Shown here piece after piece: positions 9,722 to 18,099 of a stretch of 34,849 bases of DNA. The notes beneath the pieces are model-generated. The model was given only the letters and a program-made list of their open reading frames with translations. It ran no database searches and had not been told where the DNA came from. How positions within the stretch are numbered: position 1 is the stretch's first letter; each line of letters opens with the position of its first letter. A program made the position numbers and the translations under genes. This stretch comes from DATDCV01 sp036524155 (GTDB lineage: Bacteria; Verrucomicrobiota; Verrucomicrobiia; Limisphaerales; UBA8199), in NCBI GenBank assembly GCA_036524155.1, contig DATDCV010000672.1, positions 1 to 34,849 of the forward strand, read 5' to 3'.

Positions 9722-9757
9722 ATCCCGCCTCTCATCTCGCAGTCGGTACCGGAACCG

Positions 9758-10648
9758 GTGACTGGTTCCGGCGGCGCGGCTGCGACGACAGCAGTTTGCA
9801 GTACTGATGCGGCTGACCGCCCGGCGGTCGCCGGCAAAAAGATTTTGAGACGGCAGCATTATATGGGGTTTGGCCTGGTCGTGCTAATGACGCTGGTGGT
9901 GTTGAACCTGCCCGGCGGAACCGCCGCGCGGTTAAAGCTCGGGATCGGCAGTCTGTTCGTGCCGCTGTTCGGGCTCGCCAACTCCACCGAGCAACTCGCC
10001 GGGCAGGCCGGCGACGCGGTGTTGCCCCGGCGGGAGCTGCTGCGGGAGCTGCAGTCTCTGCGCCGCCAAAATCAGGAGTTGCGGCTGCGCGCGGCGCAAA
10101 CCGAAGAACTCGCCCGGGAGAACGACCGGCTGCGACAGCTCTTCGGCTGGCAGCGACAGCAGCGTCGCAAATACAAACTCGCCAACGTCGTCCTGCGCGA
10201 CCCCGCTAACTGGTGGCGGACTGTGCAGATCGACCTTGGCAGCCGCGACAACGTGGCGGTCAACATGCCGGTCGTGACCGGCGAAGGCCTGGTCGGCCGA
10301 ATCCAGTCCGTCAGCCTCACCCGGTCTCAGGTGGTGTTGCTGGGCGACCCCAATTGCCGGGTCGCGGCGCGCGTGGACAACGACCGACGGGACACGGGCG
10401 TCATCGGTCCCAGCGGCACCCTCGACAGCGATTATGTCGAGCTGGGGTTCCTCTCGCGGAATTCGACGCTCAAGCCGGGACAGGCGGTGAGGACGAGCGG
10501 CAATGGCGGCATCTTCCCCAAGGACATTGCCATCGGCACGGTCGTCGAAACGCATGCTGTGGAATACGGGCTGAGCCAGGTGGCTCAGGTGAAACTCGCC
10601 GCCAACCTCAGCGCGCTGGAGGAAGTGTGGGTAATGGTCGAGCAATGA
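9758..10648 (+). CDS. mreC: Rod shape-determining protein MreC
   Basis: A 296-residue bitopic protein linking MreB/MreD to PBP2 in the periplasm. It has a cytoplasmic N-terminus of about 35 residues, one membrane span (about 36-54), a long Arg/Leu/Glu-rich coiled coil (LLRELQSLRRQNQELRLRA onward, ending in ENDRLRQLFGW) and the beta-barrel domain with PVVTGEGLVGRI, VVLLGDPNCRVAARV and SGNGGIFPKDIAIGTV, all typical of MreC. The GTG at 9758 is used; an ATG at 9863 would remove the cytoplasmic tail and start inside the membrane span, so it is less likely. It starts 36 nt after mreB and overlaps mreD by 4 nt (ATGA), implying translational coupling. Confidence 0.93.
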   Translation: MTGSGGAAATTAVCSTDAADRPAVAGKKILRRQHYMGFGLVVLMTLVVLNLPGGTAARLKLGIGSLFVPLFGLANSTEQLAGQAGDAVLPRRELLRELQSLRRQNQELRLRAAQTEELARENDRLRQLFGWQRQQRRKYKLANVVLRDPANWWRTVQIDLGSRDNVAVNMPVVTGEGLVGRIQSVSLTRSQVVLLGDPNCRVAARVDNDRRDTGVIGPSGTLDSDYVELGFLSRNSTLKPGQAVRTSGNGGIFPKDIAIGTVVETHAVEYGLSQVAQVKLAANLSALEEVWVMVEQ

Positions 10649-11193
10649 CCTGGCTCAATACAGTCCTGGTGTTGGCGGCCGCGTTCCTCGCGGTGTTTTG
10701 GCAGGCCGCCTTCGATCTGCTGCGGCACCTGCTCGGGGCGCAGATCGATCTGCTGCCGCCGTTAGTAGTTTATGCCAGCCTTGGCACCAACTTCCAGACG
10801 CTATGCCTCCTCGCGGTCTTCGGCGGCCTCTGCCACGATTCGCTCTCCGCGAATCCTCTCGGCATCAGCATCCTGCCCCTGCTAATTGTCGGGACAGTCT
10901 TTTACGCGAAACGAGAGCTGATTCTGAAGGACCAGCCCTTCGCTCAATTCGTGCTGGGTGCCGCCGCCAGCACGCTCGCCCCCGCGCTGACGCTCATGCT
11001 ATTGCTCACCACCGGCCATTCACCGCTCCTGGGCTGGGGTACCCTCTGGCAGTTTGCCGTCATGGGAGCCGGCGGAGCCGTCGCGACTCCCGTTGTCTTT
11101 GTCCTGTTCGACTGGCTCCAACGAGCGCTCGTTCACACCCGCGCCGTCGAGACCAGCTTCAGGTCCGACCGCGAAATCAGGAGGGGAAGATGA
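10645..11193 (+). CDS. mreD: Rod shape-determining membrane protein MreD
   Basis: A 182-residue polytopic inner-membrane protein with about five hydrophobic spans and little sequence conservation, as usual for MreD. Identification rests on position (directly after mreC, with start and stop overlapping in ATGA at 10645-10648), size, and the central GGLCHDSLSANPLGISILPLL loop, which resembles the MreD segment near GLxxDxxSxxPLG. MreD works with MreC and RodA/PBP2 in the elongasome. The stop at 11193 is followed within a few bases by a 275-bp inverted-repeat element that separates it from mrdA. Confidence 0.85.
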   Translation: MTWLNTVLVLAAAFLAVFWQAAFDLLRHLLGAQIDLLPPLVVYASLGTNFQTLCLLAVFGGLCHDSLSANPLGISILPLLIVGTVFYAKRELILKDQPFAQFVLGAAASTLAPALTLMLLLTTGHSPLLGWGTLWQFAVMGAGGAVATPVVFVLFDWLQRALVHTRAVETSFRSDREIRRGR

Positions 11194-11198
11194 GGGCA

Positions 11199-11473
11199 GG
11201 ATTAATGGATTGTTGCATTGACGGATTAATGACGGAAGGCGCTGCCCGCCGGCTCTGCTCCTCCTCCTCTTCCTCCTTCTCGTCCTCCTCCTCGGAATCG
11301 TTGCTTCGCTCGGCGGTTTCGAGGAGGAGAACGAACACGAGCAGGAGGAGGAGAGACAAAGAAGCATCGGACCGGTTCCAGGATCCGGAAATTCAATACT
11401 CCAACACTCCACTGCCCCCTCATTCCGTTTGTCGCCCACCCATTAATCCATTAACGCACTAATCCATTAATCC
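11199..11473. repeat. Inverted-repeat element between mreD and mrdA with inner GGA/TCC tracts
   Basis: Outer arms 11199-11231 and 11441-11473 are inverted repeats matching at 28 of 33 positions; both are made of 8-nt units (GGATTAAT-like on the left, ATTAATCC-like on the right). Inside, a pyrimidine tract (about 11259-11294, CTCCTCCTCCT-rich) faces a purine tract (about 11320-11353, GAGGAGGAG-rich), so a second long stem, or a triplex-prone mirror structure, can form. It occupies nearly the whole gap between mreD and the mrdA GTG. No transposase is encoded; it may be a MITE-like or REP-like extragenic element. Confidence 0.7.
11394..11473 (+). repeat. 8-bp-periodic array abutting the mrdA start
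   Basis: Read in steps of eight, the sequence gives CAATACTC, CAACACTC, CACTGCCC, then less regular units, then ATTAATCC, ATTAACGC, ACTAATCC, ATTAATCC. The last four units are clear; the first six are degenerate. The array ends 2 nt before the GTG at 11476, so it occupies the place of the ribosome-binding site. Its last part is also the right arm of the inverted-repeat element. Confidence 0.55.
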
Positions 11474-11475
11474 CT

Positions 11476-13530
11476 GTGCTAATCTTCGACCAACTCAAGA
11501 AGCACGACCCGAAACTCCAGGCGGTGTCGGTAGCCATCCTGTCCGGGTTGGGCTTGTTGCTGGCGGGATTGTGGTGGGTGCAGGTCGTCTCGGCCCGCGA
11601 GTATCGCGAGTCGCTCGAAACCCAGTCCTTCCGGACGGTGCGCATTCCCGCGGTGCGCGGTAAGATCCTCGACGATAGTGGCAACGTGCTGGCGGAAAAC
11701 CGGCCGGCCTACTGCCTGAGCATGTACCTTGAGGAGCTGAGAAAACCGTTCGACCAGGCCTATTTCAAGGCTCGCGACCGCGTGCGAGCGGAGCTTCACG
11801 CGCGCATGCAGGCGCGGGAAAAGCAACTGGGCCGCAAGCTGAAAAAGCAGGAGAAGAAGGAGTTTGCGTTCTCGACCGAGCTGAAGCTGCGGTTGAAACA
11901 GCAGGCCCGATACGAAGTCGCCAGCAACGTGGTGGCGGAGTTGAGCCAGCGGTTGCAGGTGCCCATCACGCTGGAGGCCACCAATTTTCAGCGCCATTAC
12001 CAAAACCGCCTCGCGCTGCCTTACCCATTGCTCGCTAATGTCGACCCGACCAACATCGCCCGCTTTGAAGAGCAGTTGACCAGCCCGTTGGGCCTGGACC
12101 TTGAGATCCAGTCGACCCGCTGCTACCCGTACGAAACGGTCGGTTCTCACCTGCTGGGCAGCCTGAGCCGGAACAACAACTCGGCCGAGGGGGAAGAGTC
12201 CTTCTTCAATTACCGGTTGCAGGATTTTCGCGGCGTGCTGGGCATCGAGTACGGCTACGACAAAGAGCTTCGGGGCCTGGCGGGAGCGAAATCGGTGCAA
12301 GTTAACAATATCGGCTACCGCACGACGGAAAACGTCTGGAGCCCGGCCGAACCCGGCGAGAACGTGGTCCTGACGATCGACTTGGAAGTGCAGCAGGTGA
12401 CGGAGGCCGCGCTGCAAAACGCGCCGCTGTCGACTTATTCACCGGTACGCGGAGCGGCGGTAGTCATGGACGTGCGAACGGGCGACGTGCTGGCCCTCGC
12501 ATCATCTCCGACGCTCAACCCGAATCACGCAGTGCGGGGTTACCCCCCCGGCGAATATCAGCGCATCGTGGAGTTATTCGCGCAGAAGAACCGGGCGACG
12601 CAGGAACGCTATGCCCCCGGCTCTATTTTCAAGACCGTGGTGGGGCTGGCCTGCCTGGAGGCCGGGTTTGATCCGAAGGCGTTGTATTACGTGGCCGAGA
12701 ACCCGGCGGAGCCGGGCAAAGGCTACATCAAGGTGGGCAACCGCCCGATCCGCGACACCGCGTCGCCCGGGAACTACGACTTCCGCCGCGCGCTGATGCG
12801 TTCGAGCAACTCCTATTTCATCACCAACGGCCTCCGCGTCGGAGCCGAGCGGATCGTGCGCCTGGGGCACAAGTTCCATCTCGGGGAGAGAATCGGGCTG
12901 CCGCTCAACCAGGAAACCGCCGGCAGCTTTCCGACCTTGGAACGCCTGGCGTCCGGCTGGAGCGACGGGAACACGGCGAATATGTCGATTGGGCAGGACC
13001 CGGTGCTGGTGACGCCGATGCAAATCGCCGTGTTGACTTCCGCCCTGGCGAACGGAGGAAAAGTCCTGTGGCCGCGTTTCGTGACCAAGGTTGAGTCTCA
13101 GGATCCGACGTCGGGAGCAGCGCCGGTGCTCTATGGTCCCCGCTCCGTCCGGGACGAGCTGGGGGTCAGCGCGCGCAGCCTGTCCATTTTGCAGGAGGCC
13201 ATGGTTGCCGACACGGAGGACCCGGAGGGAACAGGCCACCGCGCGGCGGTCCCGGGTTTGCGCATTTGCGGCAAAACCGGCACGGCCCAGATCCAGGACG
13301 AACACAACCGCAAAATCGGACAGACCACCTGGTTCATATCGTTCGCGCCCTATTGCCCGCCCGGCTCGGCCGAAAAACCGCGCTGGGCTGTGGTTGTCAT
13401 GGTCGAGAACGGCAAGTCGGGCGGGGACAGTTGCGCCCCCGTCGCGCAGAAAATTTATGGCGCGCTCCTCAACCGGGAGCGCAGGGCCAATGGGCACGCG
13501 AGTCCCCTGGCGAATGTCAATCCACGGTAA
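11476..13530 (+). CDS. mrdA: Penicillin-binding protein 2 (elongasome DD-transpeptidase)
   Basis: A 684-residue class B PBP that cross-links new lateral-wall peptidoglycan made by RodA. A membrane anchor lies at about 17-37, followed by the PBP dimerisation region (VRIPAVRGKILDDSGNVLAE) and the transpeptidase: active-site Ser383 in GSIFK (SxxK), SSN at 443-445 and KTG at 600-602 (CGKTGTAQ). Residues about 100-150 are a long Lys/Arg/Glu-rich insertion. The GTG at 11476 is the only start that keeps the cytoplasmic N-terminus; there is no Shine-Dalgarno because an 8-bp repeat array runs up to it. The stop at 13530 is 1 nt before the rodA ATG. Confidence 0.95.
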   Translation: MLIFDQLKKHDPKLQAVSVAILSGLGLLLAGLWWVQVVSAREYRESLETQSFRTVRIPAVRGKILDDSGNVLAENRPAYCLSMYLEELRKPFDQAYFKARDRVRAELHARMQAREKQLGRKLKKQEKKEFAFSTELKLRLKQQARYEVASNVVAELSQRLQVPITLEATNFQRHYQNRLALPYPLLANVDPTNIARFEEQLTSPLGLDLEIQSTRCYPYETVGSHLLGSLSRNNNSAEGEESFFNYRLQDFRGVLGIEYGYDKELRGLAGAKSVQVNNIGYRTTENVWSPAEPGENVVLTIDLEVQQVTEAALQNAPLSTYSPVRGAAVVMDVRTGDVLALASSPTLNPNHAVRGYPPGEYQRIVELFAQKNRATQERYAPGSIFKTVVGLACLEAGFDPKALYYVAENPAEPGKGYIKVGNRPIRDTASPGNYDFRRALMRSSNSYFITNGLRVGAERIVRLGHKFHLGERIGLPLNQETAGSFPTLERLASGWSDGNTANMSIGQDPVLVTPMQIAVLTSALANGGKVLWPRFVTKVESQDPTSGAAPVLYGPRSVRDELGVSARSLSILQEAMVADTEDPEGTGHRAAVPGLRICGKTGTAQIQDEHNRKIGQTTWFISFAPYCPPGSAEKPRWAVVVMVENGKSGGDSCAPVAQKIYGALLNRERRANGHASPLANVNPR

Positions 13531-13531
13531 C

Positions 13532-14761
13532 ATGTTTGACGCGGTCCTAAACGAGCATCAGTCGCGAGTGGATAAGCTGCAAGTGGCGGCCATCTGCGGT
13601 TTGATGCTTCTGGGAGGCGCCTTTGTCTATAGCGCGACTATGGTCAGCGAAGCGGCGGCCTCGGCCAGTTGGTACAACCTCGGCTGGGTGCGGCAGCTTG
13701 CCTATTACGTGCTGGGGGTGGCCGCCGGAACCAGTGTGTGCCTGGTGCACTACCGCACTATCGCCCGGTGGGCCTACGCCGTCTACTGGGCCTCAATTCT
13801 GCCTCTCGTCCTGGTTTTGATACCGCCGATTGGCACCACGCACGGCTGGGGCGCCATGAGGTGGATTGATCTCGGCTTCTTTCAGTTCCAGCCCTCGGAG
13901 TTTGCCAAGCTCGCGTTTATCCTCGCGGAAGCGCATTTTCTCAGCCGCCCGGTCGAGGAACTGCGGATTCCCCTTAATCTGCTAAAAGGGCTGGGCCTGA
14001 TGGTCCTCCCCTTCCTGCTGATCATGCGCGAGCCGGACCTTGGCTCGGCCCTGGTGCTGCTGCCCACGGGGCTCGTGATGTTGTTCGTCGCCGGCACGCC
14101 GCGGCGCTACCTGGCGCAGTTGCTTTGCGGTGTCGCCGCCTTGGGAACGCTGTTCCTGGTGGATGTGCTGTTCGCTCCTCCGAACTGGCAGGTTTTCAAG
14201 TTGCAGGACTATCAGCGAAAGCGGCTCATGGTCTACTTTGACCGGGAGTATAAGCCGGCCTCCAATGTGCCGAAGGCGGAACAGGAACGGTTGCGCAAGG
14301 AGCTGCGCAAGCAACAATTCGACGATTCGCACAACGTGCGGCAGGCGCTGATTTCCGTCGGCTCGGGTGGACTGACGGGCAAAGGCTGGCGGCGCGGAAC
14401 CCAAAATGCCTTGGGTTACCTGCCGCGGGCCGTCGCGCATAATGATTTCATCTTCTCCGTCATTGCCGAGGAGGAGGGATTCGCAGGGAGCGTGCTCGTG
14501 CTGACGCTCTACGGAACGATTCTGTTCACGGGAATGAGAATCGCCGGCCAGGCTCGCGATCGCCTGGGCAAAATCATGGCGGTGGGCGTCGTGACGCTCA
14601 TCTTCAGCCATGTGTTCATCAATATCGGCATGAATATTCGGATCATGCCTGTGACGGGCGTGCCACTGCCGCTGTTATCTTACGGCGGATCATCAGTGCT
14701 CGGCTCGTTGATCGCCCTGGGCATGCTGCAGAACATCTATATGTATCGAAAGGCTTACTGA
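13532..14761 (+). CDS. rodA: SEDS-family peptidoglycan polymerase RodA
   Basis: A 409-residue polytopic membrane protein with about ten spans; it polymerises lipid II into glycan strands with PBP2. SEDS hallmarks include QFQPSEFAKL (118-127), the REPDLGSALVLLPTG block (166-180), VGSGGLTGKGWRRGTQ (276-291), HNDFIFSVIAEEEG (303-316), where Asp305 corresponds to the essential catalytic Asp, and the C-terminal PVTGVPLPLLSYGGSS. A charged stretch at about 238-267, before the catalytic loop, is longer than in E. coli RodA. ATG 13532 follows the mrdA stop by 1 nt; ATG 13514 is an in-frame alternative with overlap. It ends 1 nt before rng. Confidence 0.95.
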   Translation: MFDAVLNEHQSRVDKLQVAAICGLMLLGGAFVYSATMVSEAAASASWYNLGWVRQLAYYVLGVAAGTSVCLVHYRTIARWAYAVYWASILPLVLVLIPPIGTTHGWGAMRWIDLGFFQFQPSEFAKLAFILAEAHFLSRPVEELRIPLNLLKGLGLMVLPFLLIMREPDLGSALVLLPTGLVMLFVAGTPRRYLAQLLCGVAALGTLFLVDVLFAPPNWQVFKLQDYQRKRLMVYFDREYKPASNVPKAEQERLRKELRKQQFDDSHNVRQALISVGSGGLTGKGWRRGTQNALGYLPRAVAHNDFIFSVIAEEEGFAGSVLVLTLYGTILFTGMRIAGQARDRLGKIMAVGVVTLIFSHVFINIGMNIRIMPVTGVPLPLLSYGGSSVLGSLIALGMLQNIYMYRKAY

Positions 14762-14762
14762 T

Positions 14763-16742
14763 ATGAGCGATAGAAATTTCTCCCGGCGCCGCCGCGGAGG
14801 CATGCGCTTCCGCCCCAGCGGCGGGCTCGGCCATGTCCAGCAACGGCCGGACCGGGAAGCGTTGCAGGCCCGCGCGGACGCCACCGCCGAGCAGGTTGCG
14901 CACGAAAAAGTTTATGAGCGGCGGCACGCCCACGAAATCGAGCGCGCGGAAAATGTCGCCGCCGGCCTGCCGCCGGAGGGCGTGGCCCCGCCGGAGGTCA
15001 AAACCCCGGCGCAAAAGAAAAGCGACTTCCGCCAGCCCAATTTCCAAACTCCGGCCGAGGTCCAGGAGGAGAGGTCCTTCGAACCGGTTCCCGTCCCCGA
15101 GCAGCCGAGAGGAATCGTCGACAGCATCCGGGCCGTCGCCACTACGCTCGTCAAGCGGGTCCAACGGCTCATCAAGCCAATCAAGCGCGCTCACAAAGAG
15201 GTGATCATCAATGCCGAAACCCTCGAGACCCGCGTCGCGGTGCTCGAAGAAGGACGCCTCGAGGAGTTCAACATCGAGCGCACCACTGAGGAGCGGCTCG
15301 TCGGCAGTATTTTCAAGGGTAAAGTCCGTAATCTGGAGGACGGCCTCAAAGCCGCTTTCGTTGACATCGGCTTCGAGAAGAATGCTTTTCTCCATTACTG
15401 GGACATCGTGCCGAGCAACTTTGATAGCGGGGTCGAAATCGTCGAGCGCCCCGTCGATCGCGACCGGCGGCGCGACAAACCCAAAATCACCCAAAAGGAC
15501 ATCCCCCGGGTTTATCCGCCCGGAAGCGATATTATTGTGCAAGTGACCAAAGGCCCGATCGGCACCAAGGGCCCGCGCGTCACCACCAACCTGGTTCTGC
15601 CCGGCCGCTACCTGGTGCTGCTGCCCAATTCCGACCAGAGCGGTATCTCGCGGAAAATCGAAAACCAGCAGGAACGGCAACGGCTCAAGAAGATTTTGCG
15701 CGAACTCTCGATCCCGGACGGGATGGGGGTAATTATGCGCACCGTCGGCGAAGGCCAGCAGAAGCGGTATTTTGTGCGGGACCTCGCGCTGCTGCTCGAG
15801 GAGTGGTATCAAATCCAGGACCGCATCAAGAGCCAGCCGATGGCCACCTGCGTGTTCCAGGAACCGGACCTGATCGAGCGCACGGTCCGCGACTTCCTGA
15901 CTGAGGACGTCGAGCGGATCGTCGTGGACAGCCAAAAGGCCTACGACCGGATGCGGGACATGATCGCCAAGATCTCCCGCCGCTCCGCCAACAAAGTGAA
16001 GTTGTACACGGATCCGCAGGCGATATTCGACCGGTTCAACATCTCCCGCCAGCTCGAGAATGCGTTCTCCCGCCAGGTGCATCTCAAGAGCGGCGGTTAC
16101 ATCGTCGTGGACGAGACCGAGGCCCTGGTGGCCATCGATGTCAATACCGGCCGGCACAAAGGCGGCAAGGACCAGGAGACCGCCATCCTCAAAGTCAACC
16201 TCGAGGCCGCCGATGAAATCTCCCGTCAACTGCGCCTCCGCAACATGGGCGGCCTCATCGTCCTGGACTTCATCGATATGAAGTCGCGCCGCGACCAACA
16301 GCAGGTTTACCAGCGCATGAAGGAAGGCCTCCGGCGCGACAAAGCCAAAACGCACGTGCTGCCGATCTCCCAGCTCGGGTTGATGGAAATGACCCGGCAA
16401 CGCCACTCCGAGAGCGTCCACGCGGCGGTGTATGACGACTGTCCCTATTGCAAGGGCCGCGGCAAAGTCAAGAGCGCCCTCACCATGAGCGTCGAAATCC
16501 AGCGCAAGCTCGGCGAGATCCTCAAAAAACGCGCCCGCGACGAATCGGATTTCCAACTGCGTATCATCGTCCATCCGACGATTCTTGACCGCTTGCGCAC
16601 CCAGGATGAGAAGCATCTCATCGAGATGGAAAAACGCTATTTCGGGAAGCTGTCGTTCCGGGCCGACCCGGCGATGCATGCCGAGGAGTTCAAAATCGTC
16701 AACGTTACCAACAACGAAGAAATGGGCGGCAGCGCGAATTGA
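14763..16742 (+). CDS. rng: Ribonuclease E/G family endoribonuclease
   Basis: A 659-residue endonuclease that processes rRNA and turns over mRNA from monophosphorylated 5' ends. The catalytic core starts near residue 146 (VIINAETLETRVAVLEEG) and includes an S1 RNA-binding domain (from about 175, GSIFKGKVRNLEDGLKAAFV), the DNase I-like subdomain with both metal-binding Asp residues (Asp459 in AIDVNTG; Asp502 in VLDFIDM, the same 43-residue spacing as Asp303/Asp346 of E. coli RNase E), and a Zn-link CPYCKGRG (Cys560/Cys563). The first 145 residues are an Arg/Glu/Pro-rich low-complexity extension that RNase G lacks. The link to mreBCD-mrdA-rodA recalls E. coli mreBCD-maf-rng. It begins 1 nt after the rodA stop. 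Confidence 0.93.
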   Translation: MSDRNFSRRRRGGMRFRPSGGLGHVQQRPDREALQARADATAEQVAHEKVYERRHAHEIERAENVAAGLPPEGVAPPEVKTPAQKKSDFRQPNFQTPAEVQEERSFEPVPVPEQPRGIVDSIRAVATTLVKRVQRLIKPIKRAHKEVIINAETLETRVAVLEEGRLEEFNIERTTEERLVGSIFKGKVRNLEDGLKAAFVDIGFEKNAFLHYWDIVPSNFDSGVEIVERPVDRDRRRDKPKITQKDIPRVYPPGSDIIVQVTKGPIGTKGPRVTTNLVLPGRYLVLLPNSDQSGISRKIENQQERQRLKKILRELSIPDGMGVIMRTVGEGQQKRYFVRDLALLLEEWYQIQDRIKSQPMATCVFQEPDLIERTVRDFLTEDVERIVVDSQKAYDRMRDMIAKISRRSANKVKLYTDPQAIFDRFNISRQLENAFSRQVHLKSGGYIVVDETEALVAIDVNTGRHKGGKDQETAILKVNLEAADEISRQLRLRNMGGLIVLDFIDMKSRRDQQQVYQRMKEGLRRDKAKTHVLPISQLGLMEMTRQRHSESVHAAVYDDCPYCKGRGKVKSALTMSVEIQRKLGEILKKRARDESDFQLRIIVHPTILDRLRTQDEKHLIEMEKRYFGKLSFRADPAMHAEEFKIVNVTNNEEMGGSAN

Positions 16743-16773
16743 CACCAGCCATCGGCCGCAAGCCCCGCTTTCC

Positions 16774-16806
16774 CGCAAGGCCTCGCCTGGCGCGGGAGTC
16801 CTTGCG
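16774..16806 (+). terminator. Weak hairpin downstream of rng
   Basis: CGCAAGG (16774-16780) pairs with CCTTGCG (16800-16806) across a GC-rich loop that can also fold on itself. It is placed 32 nt after the last gene of the cell-shape cluster but has no T-run, so it is not a canonical intrinsic terminator. Confidence 0.3.
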
Positions 16807-16903
16807 ATCCGGGAAATGGAACCAGGAGTTCCGCGCTTTGCCGCGCTTCGCTCACAGCGACCTGGTGACCCATTCCACGAAGTCCAGTTCCACGATCTGT
16901 CGC

Positions 16904-16960
16904 GCCGCGTGGGGGCACGCAGCCTACAACAGACTGTAGGCCGCGTGAGGGCACGCGGCG
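16904..16960. repeat. Composite palindromic repeat
   Basis: Two copies of a GCGTG-N4-CACGC hairpin unit (16907-16920 and 16942-16955) flank a central hairpin with arms GCCTACA and TGTAGGC (16922-16941). The three stems together form an extragenic palindrome cluster of REP/BIME character in the 466-bp gene-poor gap after rng. Nothing else in 16743-17208 could be identified. Confidence 0.6.
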
Positions 16961-17208
16961 CAAGCATTTATGACGTCCAGTATAATCAGGCCTTCCGTTG
17001 ACTGATGAGGAGGGTTGGCCCGGTTCTGAACACGGAGAAGCCCAAATCCGCCTGCTATGGAGGCCTTTACAGCCGGCCGGTGGAGCAGTAAAATTCCTTT
17101 AATGAACTCCAGGTGTCCATTAGCCACAGGGAGCCGTTTGGATATCCACCCATTTCCGCATGAGATCCAGATCTGGTTGATTACTTGTTAAGCCGTGCCA
17201 GGACTCGT

Positions 17209-17514
17209 ATGTGGAGATGCCCAAAATGCGGTGAGCAGATCGAGGACGCCTTCGACTCCTGCTGGAAATGCGCCGGCGTCGCCGAGCAAGCAGCAAAACA
17301 GGACAAACCGAAGAAGCCTCTGGAACAGTTTGAGGTGATTTGCATACTTATCGCCGTTTTGCCAGGCGTGGCCTTTTTCGCTTTGGGTTGCTCCCAAGGG
17401 CCTGAGGATTCAGCCTTCAGGATCGCGGCTATCGTAGCCGGGTGGGTCATCGGGTTCGGAGGCTACGCGGCAATAAAGATTTACCAGCGCTCGAAGACCC
17501 GAGGCCAAAGATGA
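17209..17514 (+). CDS. Small zinc-ribbon membrane protein
   Basis: A 101-residue protein beginning with a zinc ribbon, MWRCPKCGEQIEDAFDSCWK, with Cys pairs at 4/7 and 18/21, followed by a charged linker and two hydrophobic segments (about 43-60 and 71-90) ending in a basic tail. The ATG at 17209 is preceded by AGGA with 5-nt spacing, which favours it over an in-frame upstream start at 17185. Similar CxxCGExxxDxFDxCWxC proteins are common small membrane proteins of unknown function in Verrucomicrobiota and Planctomycetota. No operon partner is evident. Confidence 0.7.
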   Translation: MWRCPKCGEQIEDAFDSCWKCAGVAEQAAKQDKPKKPLEQFEVICILIAVLPGVAFFALGCSQGPEDSAFRIAAIVAGWVIGFGGYAAIKIYQRSKTRGQR

Positions 17515-17617
17515 CGACGCAAGGGCGTAACGAACATTCACAGGACGGCGGGTGGCCGCGTAGTTTTTACTTTGGACATCGGTAGCCCACTGCCAGTGAT
17601 GTGAAGCGTCGACCATT

Positions 17618-18034
17618 ATGAAAGTCCGACGCATCTTGCTGGTTGCATGCGCGGGGATCGCACTTGTCATGATTGTGGCTCTGGCAGCCTCTGCCTACTG
17701 GGAGCACAAACAAACTCCATTCCAGAATGCTGCGAAGTTCATCAGTGCCTTGCAGGCGTTCTCACGCGACCAGACAGCGGGTGGCCGTCAGTTACCTCCT
17801 GAGGTCTCGCTGCAGGATTTGCTGCAGGGAGGTTACCTGACAACCAATGATGTGCGCGCGTTTGCAGGCAAAAAAAGGGGTCGGGCCGGCACATTGCGAT
17901 GTTTGGGCGTGTTCCCTTGGCGGAGCGCAGCTTTAAGCGCCTGCATGCCGCGCAAATCGCGGGTCCAATACCCGGGCGCCATTGATCATCCGCCTTCGCC
18001 AGAAACAAGAGCTTCGGCGGGACGGGCGGCATGA
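17618..18034 (+). pseudogene. Truncated small exported or membrane-anchored protein
   Basis: The first 84 residues look genuine: an N-terminal hydrophobic anchor (about 5-27), then a helical domain with FQNAAKFISALQAFSRD and LPPEVSLQDLLQGGYLTTND. Directly after VRAFAG (codon ending at 17869) comes an A7-G4 run, and the frame enters Arg/Pro/Ala-rich sequence with no protein-like character up to the stop at 18034. My recollection of related verrucomicrobial proteins is that they continue with a beta-rich domain after this point, so the 3' part has probably been replaced or frameshifted. The replaced stretch (17870-18059) reads more smoothly on the minus strand. No Shine-Dalgarno precedes the ATG. 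A genuine short gene cannot be excluded. Confidence 0.45.
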
Positions 18035-18099
18035 ACCGCGGAGGCCAGCGCGAGGACATTTTTGTCGACGATGCTTAATCCGAGCGCTGCCTTGCCACA

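Noticed and set aside
11220..11423. Small Glu/Ser-rich proteins across the GGA/TCC tract, in several frames
   Set aside because: The sequence is a simple repeat inside an inverted-repeat element; open frames in all phases reflect composition.
14643..16967. Minus-strand 774-codon open frame antisense to rng
   Set aside because: RNase G motifs are complete on the plus strand; the antisense translation is Asp/Leu/Val-rich without any fold signature.
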